DNA of 52,632 nucleotides from a virus. Shown piece after piece: positions 12,940 to 21,385 of the stretch (position 1 is its first letter; the number at the start of each line of letters is the position of its first letter). The notes below the pieces were generated by a model that was not told the DNA's origin, did no database searches, and saw only the letters and a list, made by a program, of their open reading frames with translations. The stretch lies in IMG/VR virus record IMGVR_UViG_3300010391_000066, positions 1-52,632 of that record; one strand, 5' to 3'. Both the position numbers and the translations under genes were made by a program.

Positions 12940-12962
12940 CTGAGCCACTCAAAGTGGCTCAG
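12940..12962 (+). terminator. Perfect 10-bp hairpin directly after the tRNA
   Basis: CTGAGCCACT, loop CAA, AGTGGCTCAG, beginning 1 nt after the discriminator base of the tRNA. No U-run follows, so it may guide tRNA 3' processing rather than end transcription. Confidence 0.5.
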
Positions 12963-12982
12963 CCCTCATTCCTACAAATAAG

Positions 12983-13369
12983 ATGCTCCCTCCTCCCTCC
13001 ACTCATCTCCTCGACGGACCTCCCCAATCACCGCCAGGTGCCCAAGGAGGTCCCCCTTCTCCCGCCTCCTATGCCTCTATGACACCTCAGCACCAACTCC
13101 CTGAATCCACAGAGATGATGGCGGGGCGAGCATCAATGATCTTACAACTTGGTGCCGCTATCTCAAAGGCACTAAGTGAACTATCTCAAATTTCTCCTGA
13201 AATGACCGCCGTCACAGCTCAAATCGATCAACTGTTAAGAGGCGGTCTCAATTCTGTCTTGAAGCAAGGACCTGGGCAGCCGGAGTCCCCCCCTCCTCCA
13301 ATTATGCCACAAGGAATGGGTCAAATGACTCAAACTCCTAACATGATGAGGAGTGGGTTGGAAGGCTAA
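12983..13369 (+). CDS. Proline-rich protein before scaffold, 128 aa
   Basis: Both ends are Pro/Gly/Gln-rich and presumably disordered, around a central helical segment (ASMILQLGAAISKALSELSQ). No catalytic motif. Such proteins often lie between portal and scaffold in podoviruses and act in head assembly, which is an inference from position. Confidence 0.6.
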   Translation: MLPPPSTHLLDGPPQSPPGAQGGPPSPASYASMTPQHQLPESTEMMAGRASMILQLGAAISKALSELSQISPEMTAVTAQIDQLLRGGLNSVLKQGPGQPESPPPPIMPQGMGQMTQTPNMMRSGLEG

Positions 13370-13394
13370 GCTAGGGTCACGGAGGCTATAGACA

Positions 13395-14186
13395 ATGCCG
13401 TTTGAACTGAACGCCTTCCTTGACGATGTTCTCAAGGATGTGCAGGTGGATAAAGCCCAGGTCGCCACGCTCCTCTCTAACCCAGAGGTCCTTAAGCGTC
13501 TTGAAGAGTCTGTGATGCGCCAAGGAGATTACTCCAAGCGCATGTCTGACCTTCAAAAAGCGAACACTGAAGTGCAAACCTACCGCACTCAGTTGGAGAC
13601 TTGGAAGTCCAGCGCCGACACTGAACTGGCTACAGCTAAGGCTCATGCGGATGCTCTCCGCCGCGCCACGGCGGAAGCTGGTCTCAATCCAGCGGATTAC
13701 CTCTCCCAAACCTCTGGTTCACTCCCCAAACCTAATGGTGAGGGTGAACCCACTGACTCTATAAGCCGGAAAGAATTTGAAGCAACCGTCAGCAACATCC
13801 AAACCCAGGGTGTTGGCCTAATGGCCAGCATGAACAAGATTGGAATGAAACACTTCACCCGCTTTAAGGAAGTGCTAGATACCGATGTCCTTGTTCAACT
13901 CTCCCTCCAGAAGAACGTCCCCATCGATGTAGCATATCAGATGCACATTGAGCCGTTTGTTCAAAAAGAACAAACAGCTTTGATGGAGCAGATTAAGAAG
14001 GACTCTTTTGAGGAAGGGCGCAGATCAGTCATCGCCAACACAAACTTCCCAACCGACACCTCCCGCTATGGGGATGTGGTCAACTCCCTTGACCGTCTTG
14101 ATAACAAGATACCCAACGAACAGGTGGGGTGGAAATCCGCTGCCGACGCACTCTCCAAGAAGATCTTCTCCGGCGCTACCCAATAA
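13395..14186 (+). CDS. Scaffolding protein, 263 aa
   Basis: Highly charged, mostly helical protein placed immediately before the major capsid gene, with a long coiled-coil-like stretch (YRTQLETWKSSADTELATAK) and a polar Pro/Gly hinge near residue 110. Low complexity and helical content fit a scaffold that guides procapsid assembly and is then lost. CGGAGG precedes the ATG. A perfect hairpin follows the stop. Confidence 0.7.
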   Translation: MPFELNAFLDDVLKDVQVDKAQVATLLSNPEVLKRLEESVMRQGDYSKRMSDLQKANTEVQTYRTQLETWKSSADTELATAKAHADALRRATAEAGLNPADYLSQTSGSLPKPNGEGEPTDSISRKEFEATVSNIQTQGVGLMASMNKIGMKHFTRFKEVLDTDVLVQLSLQKNVPIDVAYQMHIEPFVQKEQTALMEQIKKDSFEEGRRSVIANTNFPTDTSRYGDVVNSLDRLDNKIPNEQVGWKSAADALSKKIFSGATQ

Positions 14187-14191
14187 GATTG

Positions 14192-14214
14192 TGAGCTTCC
14201 TCCGAGGAAGCTCA
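14192..14214. repeat. Hairpin, family A copy 1 (scaffold-capsid gap)
   Basis: TGAGCTTCCT, loop CCG, AGGAAGCTCA: perfect 10-bp stem. An almost identical 23-bp sequence, differing by one loop base, occurs at 18222-18244. It may tune the scaffold-to-capsid mRNA ratio. Confidence 0.6.
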
Positions 14215-14247
14215 GATAAGATTGGGTAGATTTAATAGGAAATAGAA

Positions 14248-15273
14248 ATGGCCTTTCCCAACATCGCAGATGAGATTGCTGTACTCACTAAACAGCACAT
14301 CGTTCCTGGCATAATTGATGGGGTTTTTAAGCATAGTCCCCTCTTAGCCTATATGAAGGCTAATGGCCTTCAACGCCATCGCGGCTCCACCTTTAAGTTC
14401 CAAGAGAACTTCACCTACAAGCCCATGATTGGCGGTGCCTACACAATTGGCACCAGCTTCGATATTTCCAAGCGCCGCACCCTTGAAGGAGCGACCTTTG
14501 ATCTGAAGCATCACTTCGTCAACGTGACGGAGCAGAAGGAGCACCTCCAGATCTACAATAAGGGTCCAGAAGCTGTCTTCAAGTTGATTGAGGCTGATTT
14601 AAATACGGCAGCCCAAACGATGAGTGCCATCCTCGCCATCGAAGCCTATGGAAATGGTATTGATGCGGGCTCCACCGCTAAAATGAATGGCCTCGCTGAA
14701 GCTATCAATGATGGGACCACAGCTAGCTACAATGGTAACACCTATGCCAACTATGGTGGTGTGACCCGCTCTTCCGTCAGCCCGGCCCTAACAGCCAAGG
14801 TGACCAACGTCAACGGACCCCTCACTTATAAGGCCCTTGAAGAGGGATACAACGATGTGGGGCTCGGGGCTATTGTCCCCAACCTCCGCGTGACCACGCG
14901 CAGGGGACTCTCCTATCTTAAGGAGAAGTTCCATCCCCAGATGAGGGTGACGGTTCAAGACCCCAAGGTTGGATTCAATGGAATTCAGTTCAACCAAGCC
15001 ATCGTCATGCAGGATAGTTATTGCCCTGGCGCTCAAGGAACTAATGATGCCGATCTGGGTAATTACCTCGACGCGGATGGTGAAACGCTGTGGATGCTCG
15101 TAACTGACTACCTCAGGATGTGGGTTACCGATGACCCAGAGTTTGGTTTTGGCTTCAGCGGCTTCAAGTGGGCTCAGGATTCCACAACCGTCGCTGGTCA
15201 ATACTTCGCATCCGTCAACATCACATGTCAAGCTCCCCGCTTGATGCATGCAATGCACACCATCACCGGGTAA
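14248..15273 (+). CDS. Major capsid protein, 341 aa
   Basis: HK97-fold major head protein by position after scaffold, length and features: an N-terminal helix (ADEIAVLTKQHIVPGIIDGV), an E-loop-like segment with FKFQENFTYKPMIGGAYT, and a spine helix (EADLNTAAQTMSAILAIEAY). A ribosome site AATAGGAAA precedes the ATG. The C-terminal part contains ADYLRMWVTDDPEFGFG-like sequence (VTDYLRMWVTDDPE), usual for this capsid group. No decoration domain insertion is evident. Confidence 0.85.
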   Translation: MAFPNIADEIAVLTKQHIVPGIIDGVFKHSPLLAYMKANGLQRHRGSTFKFQENFTYKPMIGGAYTIGTSFDISKRRTLEGATFDLKHHFVNVTEQKEHLQIYNKGPEAVFKLIEADLNTAAQTMSAILAIEAYGNGIDAGSTAKMNGLAEAINDGTTASYNGNTYANYGGVTRSSVSPALTAKVTNVNGPLTYKALEEGYNDVGLGAIVPNLRVTTRRGLSYLKEKFHPQMRVTVQDPKVGFNGIQFNQAIVMQDSYCPGAQGTNDADLGNYLDADGETLWMLVTDYLRMWVTDDPEFGFGFSGFKWAQDSTTVAGQYFASVNITCQAPRLMHAMHTITG

Positions 15274-15285
15274 TAGGAGAAAAAT

Positions 15286-15816
15286 ATGGCTTCAAATCGA
15301 CAAAGAAATCAGGCAATTTGGTTGGATGGTGGAGTTACCACATCCCTCGGGGCCACGCTCTTCATGCCCGGCCAACTAGGTTCCATCTTCACCAAGGATG
15401 GAAAGACTTATCAACTGGTCAAGTTCCTTGACTCAGTTGTGGTTAACAACCTTGTCTACTGGTCTGACGAAGATGATTTTGTTGTGACCACGGTCCTCAA
15501 CCGCAACAAGCCCGCTGGCGGGGCTCTTGGGACAGTGGCGGCTGCATCCCATGGGTTTATTCAGACTGGCGGGCCAGGAAATGTTCTGGAAGACACATCT
15601 GTAACAGCCAACAAAGATGAGGTTGTGGCTGCCGCCAATACAATGGCGTTTGCTGGTACGACTTTAAAGATGGCTGTTGGAAGAGAGATTACTGGTGCTT
15701 TCACAGCAACTACTGGCCGATCTGGTTTTCCTATGATCGGTTATTTCACTGGCGCTGCTGTCGCTGGCGTTGCTCCAATCGTCTGGCAACTCGCTGGACA
15801 GCAGTACGGAGTGTAA
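15286..15816 (+). CDS. Probable capsid decoration or head-stabilising protein, 176 aa
   Basis: Follows the capsid gene by 12 nt with a TAGGAGAAA ribosome site. The sequence is beta-rich and small-residue rich (GTVAAASHGFIQTGGPGN), without charge clusters, typical of surface cement proteins. No specific family recognised. Assignment comes from position and composition. Confidence 0.6.
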   Translation: MASNRQRNQAIWLDGGVTTSLGATLFMPGQLGSIFTKDGKTYQLVKFLDSVVVNNLVYWSDEDDFVVTTVLNRNKPAGGALGTVAAASHGFIQTGGPGNVLEDTSVTANKDEVVAAANTMAFAGTTLKMAVGREITGAFTATTGRSGFPMIGYFTGAAVAGVAPIVWQLAGQQYGV

Positions 15817-16071
15817 ATGGCTGCACTCACCGCAACAAATCTCGTCTTCACCATCTTTGGGGATAAGCAGGTCATCATTGCGGATGTAGCTACTATCGCT
15901 AACAACGATACGTGGGCTGTCCCTGGGATGGGACTTGTGGAACAAGTCCACATCACAACGACTACCGCTACTGCTGGTCAGTTTGTTGGAGCTACCCGCT
16001 CCGGTGGCACTGTTACCTTCAAGGTTGAGGGTGGAACCCCCACCGCTCGCGTCACAGCTATTGGCGTATAA
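15817..16071 (+). CDS. Small beta-rich head protein, 84 aa
   Basis: Starts on the base after the previous stop. Ala/Thr/Gly/Val-rich beta protein (HITTTTATAGQFVGATRSGG), similar in style to the genes at 17210 and 17548, which may all be decoration or head-surface proteins. No motif identifies it further. Confidence 0.55.
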   Translation: MAALTATNLVFTIFGDKQVIIADVATIANNDTWAVPGMGLVEQVHITTTTATAGQFVGATRSGGTVTFKVEGGTPTARVTAIGV

Positions 16072-16084
16072 GTTGGGAGGGTAA

Positions 16085-17002
16085 GTGGCTGACACCCTCC
16101 AATCCATGTCCCGTGAGATCCTCCTCTTCGCTCCAGGGTGCCCAATCCTGTTGGCGGAGAGATGGATTAGGGATCGCTACCGGGAAGTGTGTCGGAAGTG
16201 GCTTTGGTCCTTCAAGGTCGCTGAGGGGGAGTTTTCGACTCCAGCCGTCTATAATACCGGCACCATCACAGTCACCAACAACTCTACAGCCATCGTTGGC
16301 GCTGGAACCACCTTCACCAGCGCCATGGCAAACCGCCAACTTCAGGTTGGCGGGTTCACTTTCAACATCAACACTTTTACCGACACCACCAACCTCGTCA
16401 TTGACCGTAAGTGGCAAAGCGCGACGGCTGCCGCTCAAACCTACTCAATTGTGCAGGGGTGGATCACACCCGCCGAAACAGATTTCCAATCCTTCCTCTC
16501 AGTTGTTGATCCATCCAACAGTTGGCGCATCCGCCTCCACTTCAACTACAGAGATCTTGATCGTATTGATCCCCGCCGTGCCTCATCAGGAGTGCCAACC
16601 TTGTTGTCAGCAAGGTCCTACAACAGCAGTGGGGTGCCCCGCTTTGAGTTGTGGCCCTACTCCACCTCCATCCGCCAATACACCTTCCTCTATGAAAAAG
16701 CGGTGGCGGACCTCTCAGCCACCTCTGACAGCCCTGCCGCTCCCGTCAGTGGAGATGCTCTGGTGTGGGGGGCGGTGGCGGATCTGTGCAGGTGGCCCGG
16801 CACTGAAACATATAAGAACCCCATGTTCACCCCCCAAAACTACTTTGCCCTCGCCCGTGAATATGAAGCGAAGTTTGTGGATAGGGTGGATCAACTCAAC
16901 AAGATAGATCAGAACATCTATCTCACCGATCTCTTGCAGTATCAAGAGATCCCATGGGCTCCCCTCGACAGCAAATTCATCCAAAACCATGCGTTTGCAT
17001 AA
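16085..17002 (+). CDS. Head-tail adaptor-like protein, 305 aa, GTG start
   Basis: GGGAGG lies 5 nt before GTG. The N-terminal helices (RWIRDRYREVCRKWLWSFKV) resemble podovirus connector/adaptor proteins, and comparable helical N-termini occur in the genes at 26797 and 27465. A beta-rich insertion (TGTITVTNNSTAIVGAGTTF) follows, then a helical C-terminus with DRVDQLNKIDQNIYLTDLLQ. Likely a neck component. The stop codon sits inside a perfect hairpin. Confidence 0.55.
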   Translation: MADTLQSMSREILLFAPGCPILLAERWIRDRYREVCRKWLWSFKVAEGEFSTPAVYNTGTITVTNNSTAIVGAGTTFTSAMANRQLQVGGFTFNINTFTDTTNLVIDRKWQSATAAAQTYSIVQGWITPAETDFQSFLSVVDPSNSWRIRLHFNYRDLDRIDPRRASSGVPTLLSARSYNSSGVPRFELWPYSTSIRQYTFLYEKAVADLSATSDSPAAPVSGDALVWGAVADLCRWPGTETYKNPMFTPQNYFALAREYEAKFVDRVDQLNKIDQNIYLTDLLQYQEIPWAPLDSKFIQNHAFA

Positions 17003-17011
17003 GCAAACGCA
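16990..17011. repeat. Perfect 9-bp hairpin over the adaptor stop codon
   Basis: TGCGTTTGC, loop ATAA, GCAAACGCA. The TAA in the loop is the stop codon of the upstream gene. The next ribosome site lies just 3' of the stem. Confidence 0.6.
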
Positions 17012-17026
17012 ATAGGAGAAGAAAAA

Positions 17027-17206
17027 ATGGACAGCGGTTTCACAGATTTCATGAAAGAGACCAACATCACCCCTGTTGCTCCTGGTGGTGCAACAGAACG
17101 CCCCACTCTCAGGAATGCTACAGATCACGCGGGGGATACAGATAATCAGTTGGGCGGGGTAACTCCCAAGGAGTTGCCCGAGAACAGCTTGAAGATGGGG
17201 GGATAA
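17027..17206 (+). CDS. Small polar protein, 59 aa
   Basis: Strong ribosome site ATAGGAGAAG before the ATG. Polar, Gly/Thr/Asn-rich (FMKETNITPVAPGGATERPT), likely unstructured. No family recognised. Lies in the head-completion cluster. Confidence 0.55.
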   Translation: MDSGFTDFMKETNITPVAPGGATERPTLRNATDHAGDTDNQLGGVTPKELPENSLKMGG

Positions 17207-17209
17207 CCG

Positions 17210-17515
17210 ATGGCAGCCGTCTTCCTCCTTGCCACTGCTACCGTCTCTGGAGCTGACACTGCCACCCGCATCACCCCTGACGCTACCCGTGTCGTTGCAA
17301 GGATGGCAATTATCCAAGCAGCGGCAGCGAACACCGCCAACATCTTCGTAGGAGACTCCACCGTTCAATCTAGTGGTACTCCAAAGGGGATAGCCTTAGC
17401 AGCCAAGGAGTCTATCTCCTTGGGTGGTATTAACAACGAGATTCAGCTCCACGAGATATATTTTGCTTCCTCAACTACATCCCAGAAGGTTAATACCTTC
17501 TACATCGAGGGCTAA
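17210..17515 (+). CDS. Beta-rich head or decoration protein, 101 aa
   Basis: Ala/Thr/Ser-rich with alternating hydrophobics (ATRVVARMAIIQAAAANTAN), no charge clusters. Follows the previous gene by 3 nt. Similar in composition to 15817 and 17548. The stop codon is the first base pairs of a perfect hairpin. Role inferred from location only. Confidence 0.55.
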   Translation: MAAVFLLATATVSGADTATRITPDATRVVARMAIIQAAAANTANIFVGDSTVQSSGTPKGIALAAKESISLGGINNEIQLHEIYFASSTTSQKVNTFYIEG

Positions 17516-17533
17516 CCCCATCTGATGGGGTTA
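17513..17533. repeat. Perfect 9-bp hairpin starting in a stop codon
   Basis: TAACCCCAT, loop CTG, ATGGGGTTA; the first TAA is the stop of the upstream gene. No U-run follows. Confidence 0.6.
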
Positions 17534-17547
17534 TAAGGTAAGAGATT

Positions 17548-17940
17548 ATGTCTTACAGCGGCATCAACCTCCTAAGACCCAATAGCAACCCCGTTATTGG
17601 CTACGCTCTCGGTGTGAATATGAACATCACCACAGACCAAGCCATTTCCATCTCTGGGGCCAAATACGTCATTCGCAAGGTTGTGGTTTGTAACGCATCC
17701 ATCAACCTCACCATCGCCGCTGGGGGTGTTTATACTGCCACCTCCAAGGGAGGTTTTGCTGTTGTTGCTGCGACTCAAGTATATTCTGCTTTATCAGCAG
17801 CAGCTAGATTCGTTGATCTTACCTTAGCTGCTGCTACTGACACTCGTACTGAAGCCACCCTCTACCTCTCCTTGACGACAGGTCAGGGCGCTGCCGCAAC
17901 AGCCGATATCTATATCGTTGGAGATGTTTTACCAACCTAA
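17548..17940 (+). CDS. Beta-rich virion surface protein, 130 aa
   Basis: GGTAAGAG precedes the ATG. Small-residue-rich beta protein (ITTDQAISISGAKYVIRKVV) with a C-terminal ADIYIVGDVLPT. The style matches the two other decoration-like genes. No enzyme motif. Likely a structural protein at the head or neck. Confidence 0.55.
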   Translation: MSYSGINLLRPNSNPVIGYALGVNMNITTDQAISISGAKYVIRKVVVCNASINLTIAAGGVYTATSKGGFAVVAATQVYSALSAAARFVDLTLAAATDTRTEATLYLSLTTGQGAAATADIYIVGDVLPT

Positions 17941-17941
17941 T

Positions 17942-18142
17942 ATGATAAATAAACCAGATCAAGTATGTCCCAACTGTGGTTACTGCCCCACCTGCGGCCA
18001 CTCTAATACACAGTGGGTTTTTCCAGTTTACCCCGCTCAACCCCAACCCATCTGGACTAACCCTCTCCCTTATATTACTCCTTACAACACTCCTTTCATC
18101 GTATGCCAACCATCGGAGACGACGGGGTCTTCCTCCAGCTAA
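17942..18142 (+). CDS. Cys-knuckle, proline-rich protein, 66 aa
   Basis: CPNCGYCPTCGH places two CxxC pairs next to each other, a compact zinc knuckle, followed by a Pro/Gln/Tyr-rich tail (VYPAQPQPIWTNPLPYITPY). The ATG two bases after the previous stop is used; an ATG 18 bp upstream is also in frame. Function unknown. Confidence 0.5.
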   Translation: MINKPDQVCPNCGYCPTCGHSNTQWVFPVYPAQPQPIWTNPLPYITPYNTPFIVCQPSETTGSSSS

Positions 18143-18174
18143 ATTCCACAACCATCTCCATAGGAGATTCGCCC

Positions 18175-18324
18175 ATGGGGCTTATCTACCGTGAAGTGGG
18201 GAGACCTATCTCTACACATATTGAGCTTCCTCTGAGGAAGCTCAAGTGGTGGGAGCGGGTATGGAGAGTGTTGAATATGGATGTGAAGGATTTGTTTTGG
18301 TTGATTTGGAGTAAGTTTCGCTAG
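18175..18324 (+). CDS. Trp-rich amphipathic small protein, 49 aa
   Basis: ATAGGAGATTCGCCC directly before this ATG is a clear ribosome site, which is why I prefer it to the in-frame ATG at 18103. The C-terminal part KWWERVWRVLNMDVKDLFWL is a Trp-rich amphipathic helix that could lie on a membrane. An 11-bp perfect hairpin is inside the coding region. Confidence 0.5.
   Translation: MGLIYREVGRPISTHIELPLRKLKWWERVWRVLNMDVKDLFWLIWSKFR
18221..18245. repeat. Hairpin, family A copy 2, 11-bp stem
   Basis: TTGAGCTTCCT, loop CTG, AGGAAGCTCAA, inside a coding sequence. It shares 22 of 23 core bases with the intergenic hairpin at 14192, so this palindrome has either been copied or kept at two sites. Confidence 0.65.
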
Positions 18325-19019
18325 TGGCAACCACAGCTCTATATAGAATATCCAGTAATGAGGTTGTTAAGGTTAGTCTAACGGGCCAAACCTTTGCAGA
18401 CAGAGACGCTATATATTGGGGTGTTCTTAATATCCCTATACTAACTGATGGGTCGGTTGTTCAACCATTCCGCGTATTGGGGTCAGCCAAATTTGCTGTA
18501 GTTGGCTCCAACACGGTCCGCAACGCCACCCAAGCCGAGATTGACACCTTTGCCAGTCTTGAACAGACAGATGCCAACAACCAGGACTCATCTGAAGCTA
18601 TCAACTTCTTCCAGACGCATCCGCGATTTAGAAAGGCATTCAAGGCTTTTGCTCAACTCACCATTGATGAGATCAATATTCTACGCGGCCAGATCATTGG
18701 CGCGGCCACATTGGTGTGGGACGCCCCCAATATGGCCAACGCTTCAGGCGCAACGTCCCCCAACATCAGTGTCACAGGAGCGGCTTTTGGGGATTTTGTC
18801 GAGGTCGCCGCATCAATAAGTTTTGCTGGGTTGATTGCATTTGGTTATGTCTCTGCTGCAAATACGGTCGTGATTCGTCTGCACAACGGTACTGGTGGTG
18901 CAATCAATCCAGGATCGGCTACATATAACGTTGCGGTGCGCCGTGATGTAGCGCTTGCCGCTCGCACCAAAGTACAAGCCTTGACGGCGCTGACCGCCGC
19001 TGTCAGCGCGAACGACTGA
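18324..19019 (+). CDS. Tail-fibre-like protein, 231 aa, GTG start
   Basis: Starts in a TAGTG overlap. The N-terminal half contains VRNATQAEIDTFASLEQTDA and a helical part; the C-terminal half is a beta domain (TSPNISVTGAAFGDFVEVAA, then VVIRLHNGTGGAINPGSATY) resembling C-terminal domains of phage fibres and phage-tail collagen-type proteins. First of a set of host-interaction genes whose composition differs from the head genes. Confidence 0.6.
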   Translation: MATTALYRISSNEVVKVSLTGQTFADRDAIYWGVLNIPILTDGSVVQPFRVLGSAKFAVVGSNTVRNATQAEIDTFASLEQTDANNQDSSEAINFFQTHPRFRKAFKAFAQLTIDEINILRGQIIGAATLVWDAPNMANASGATSPNISVTGAAFGDFVEVAASISFAGLIAFGYVSAANTVVIRLHNGTGGAINPGSATYNVAVRRDVALAARTKVQALTALTAAVSAND

Positions 19020-19480
19020 TGGGACAAACGAATCAAAAGTATCCAGTCTTTGAGGCGGCACTCAGCCTTGAGGACGCAGCCGCGCACACCAGCGGCACGA
19101 AGGAGCGCAAACAGGTCGGGGACATCATTGGGATACGCAAGCCTCTTGGCTATGTGGGGTCGGGTGAGATGCACCGTTATCTCTGGCTGTGGTTGGAAGG
19201 TCTAGAGGAAAATGAGATGGCTAGGTTGACTGATCCGCTCAGCGCTGATCCTCTCAATGAGGATTCACAACACTTCGACAAGCGCCGCTATGCGATCCCG
19301 TTGGAGCGATTGAAGTCTGTTGTCCCTTCGTTCAACATCGCACGTGCGTTAGATGTCGCGGATATGTATCAGCCATTCTTGATGCCAGATCTTGAATCTC
19401 CATTCCGGCATCTGACAAGCCCGCGTCCACTGAATGCAAATGGGCTCGTGTTTGATAAGTTGATAATGAGGTTTATCTAG
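19019..19480 (+). CDS. Hypothetical fibre-module protein, 153 aa
   Basis: ATGA overlap with the previous gene. Contains TSGTKERKQVGDIIGIRKPL and YLWLWLEGLEENEMARL, no recognised domain. Between two fibre-type genes and joined to the next by TAGTG, so it may be a fibre chaperone or adaptor. That role is inferred from context only. Confidence 0.5.
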   Translation: MGQTNQKYPVFEAALSLEDAAAHTSGTKERKQVGDIIGIRKPLGYVGSGEMHRYLWLWLEGLEENEMARLTDPLSADPLNEDSQHFDKRRYAIPLERLKSVVPSFNIARALDVADMYQPFLMPDLESPFRHLTSPRPLNANGLVFDKLIMRFI

Positions 19481-20706
19481 TGGCAAGCGCTCGCCGAGCT
19501 GGAACGAATGAAGCCATATTCACTTATGGCAGCGGACAGGACTATACACTGCTTTCAACGTGGGAAGCCGCAACGGATAACAACAACACCACTGGACTTT
19601 CCGAAGTCAGCATCAGCAATGTATCAGTGGCCCGTTTTCTTGCTGACGAGTCCCTGACGTTTTCATCTTCTGGTGCCACCGCCACGTGCCGTGGGACAAA
19701 CAGGGCTCGTACGAAGATGTGGTATCTGGTTGTAACCGGGACGCCTACCACGGCGGACACGATTACTGGAGCTACGAGTGGAGCAACAGCGGACATCGAC
19801 ACCATCGACAGTTTGTCCACTGGTGTTTCCCCTGTTATTGAATGCTTGAGCGGAAGTTACGTGGAAAATGCTGTCGCTTTAAGTGGGTCAACCAACGATA
19901 ACGTATACTTTCGGATCATTAGACCACAGCCCAACAATTTTCCAACTGGAGTTCGCGCCACTGGTCCAATATTCTCGGCCACCACTGTTGGCGTGATTAT
20001 TAATTTCGCTGAGCTATTTTCGCAAGTTCAGGATCTTTGCGGAACGGCGAGTTGGAATGATGGAACTAACCGCGCAATGTGGAGAATTACTGGCGCTGCT
20101 TCCGGAGATAACGCGTTTGTGGGGTGCATCGCGTACGCAAGTTTGAATAGCGGTATTGGTAATGGCCGCGGTTTTGAGGTATCGATCAATCTCGCTGCAG
20201 CTAAAAACTCCTTTTTTGTGGATTGTCTCAGTGAAAATAACGAAGACGCCCAGTTTTTGGTGAATGGAACAAACGTCACTGCCTATTTATATAATTGTAC
20301 AGGCATTGCGAATACGGCCATTGGTGTTGGGACATTCTACCAATTGGGTGGCACCGCTGTGGCAAAAAACTGTCTCGCTGTTAATAGCGGTACAGATAGT
20401 GCATTCCTTGGCACGTTTACAATGACTAACTGCGCATCCGACGATGCAACTGCTGTTGGTACGTCGCCACGCATCAATCAAACCTTCACCTTCGTCAATG
20501 CCGGAGCGTTTAACTATCATCTTGCCGCGGCGGATGCTGGTGCTAAAGGGTTTGGGACGGATCTTTCGGCGGATGCCACGTTTGCCTTCACTGATGATGT
20601 GGATAGACAAATGTGGTTGGGTTGGTCTATAGGATTTGACGCACCTAATCCACTGTGGAGGACACTCAACGTTCAACAAGCCTTAAACAGAGGAGCAACA
20701 TTCTAA
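19480..20706 (+). CDS. Beta-helix structural or tailspike-like protein, 408 aa, GTG start
   Basis: After an N-terminal strand-rich part, residues about 200-330 show regular short strands with Asn/Cys ladders (YLYNCTGIANTAIG, AKNCLAVNSGTD, MTNCASDDATAVG), the pattern of a right-handed parallel beta-helix as in pectate-lyase-like tailspikes. Catalytic residues cannot be assigned. The C-terminal FNYHLAAADAGAKGFGTDLS motif is common in bacterial secreted beta-helix proteins. Probably binds or cuts surface polysaccharide. Confidence 0.65.
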   Translation: MASARRAGTNEAIFTYGSGQDYTLLSTWEAATDNNNTTGLSEVSISNVSVARFLADESLTFSSSGATATCRGTNRARTKMWYLVVTGTPTTADTITGATSGATADIDTIDSLSTGVSPVIECLSGSYVENAVALSGSTNDNVYFRIIRPQPNNFPTGVRATGPIFSATTVGVIINFAELFSQVQDLCGTASWNDGTNRAMWRITGAASGDNAFVGCIAYASLNSGIGNGRGFEVSINLAAAKNSFFVDCLSENNEDAQFLVNGTNVTAYLYNCTGIANTAIGVGTFYQLGGTAVAKNCLAVNSGTDSAFLGTFTMTNCASDDATAVGTSPRINQTFTFVNAGAFNYHLAAADAGAKGFGTDLSADATFAFTDDVDRQMWLGWSIGFDAPNPLWRTLNVQQALNRGATF

Positions 20707-21215
20707 TGGCGGAACTTTATCAAATCTTCAACGGCCCCATGCCCACCACCGCCTCTCAGGTGGCAGTAACGACTGGTACAGCCATCAAGACACTCCTCCA
20801 AGTCAAGCTTGGCACCCAGATGAAGGGGAAGATTATTGAATGGGGGATTAGCTTTGATGGCTCAGCGGCAGCCGCTCCCGGTATCATAGAGCTTTGTGAG
20901 ACAGGGACGGTTTTTGCTACCGTCACCGCCTCCGCCTCAGCAGATATACATAAATTTGGTGATCCCAACGGAGTTGACCCAACCACTTCCGCTTTCATCA
21001 TTGGAACTGCCGCAACTGGTTATACAGCCTCAGCAGAAGGAACTATCGTCGCAGTCCGTCAATTTGATGTTCAACATATCGCCCCCACCAACCAATATGT
21101 GAAGCAGTTCCCCCTAGGCCGCGAACCCGTTATCAATGTCTCAACAGCCATGAGGATTAGAGTGAAGTTTGCAGCGGCAATCAACGCTATATGCTATGTG
21201 GTGATTGAAATATAA
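20706..21215 (+). CDS. Structural protein related to 24148, 169 aa
   Basis: Start chosen at the ATG preceded by AGAGGAGC; a longer frame upstream lacks a ribosome site. MAELYQIFNGPMPTTASQVA and GKIIEWGISFDGSAAAAPGI resemble a small beta-sandwich structural family also represented by the gene at 24148 (shared G-K-I/L-E-W/H patterns). Probably a fibre-associated or capsid-surface protein. Confidence 0.55.
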   Translation: MAELYQIFNGPMPTTASQVAVTTGTAIKTLLQVKLGTQMKGKIIEWGISFDGSAAAAPGIIELCETGTVFATVTASASADIHKFGDPNGVDPTTSAFIIGTAATGYTASAEGTIVAVRQFDVQHIAPTNQYVKQFPLGREPVINVSTAMRIRVKFAAAINAICYVVIEI

Positions 21216-21385
21216 TGAGTATACAGACTTGGCAAGAAACCATTATTAATGGAAGCGTGGATGGTCCAACACTTACGGCTGCGGCGGCGGCTAGCTGCAT
21301 CACAACACCTAGCCGGATTATCCTTCCAAACAATTACTTCTACATTGGTAAGCTATTCATAGAGCGGCTTCATATTAATGGCTAG
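21215..21385 (+). CDS. Short protein, 56 aa
   Basis: Begins in TAATG and overlaps the next short frame by 8 bp. TWQETIINGSVDGPTLTAAA looks like the start of a small beta-sandwich virion protein. Together with the next ORF it may be one frameshifted gene of about 95 aa, because both are short and out of frame by one. Confidence 0.4.
   Translation: MSIQTWQETIINGSVDGPTLTAAAAASCITTPSRIILPNNYFYIGKLFIERLHING

Noticed and set aside
14788-15258. Long open frame antisense to the major capsid gene
   Set aside because: No ribosome site or recognisable motif; the plus-strand frame is an evident capsid protein.
15664-16107. Open frame antisense to decoration and adaptor genes
   Set aside because: Composition (Ser/Asn-rich) mirrors the Ala/Thr-rich genes on the other strand; no start signal.
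16715-17368. 217-codon open frame on the minus strand
   Set aside because: It covers several well-supported plus-strand genes and has a low-complexity Cys/Gly pattern typical of antisense frames.
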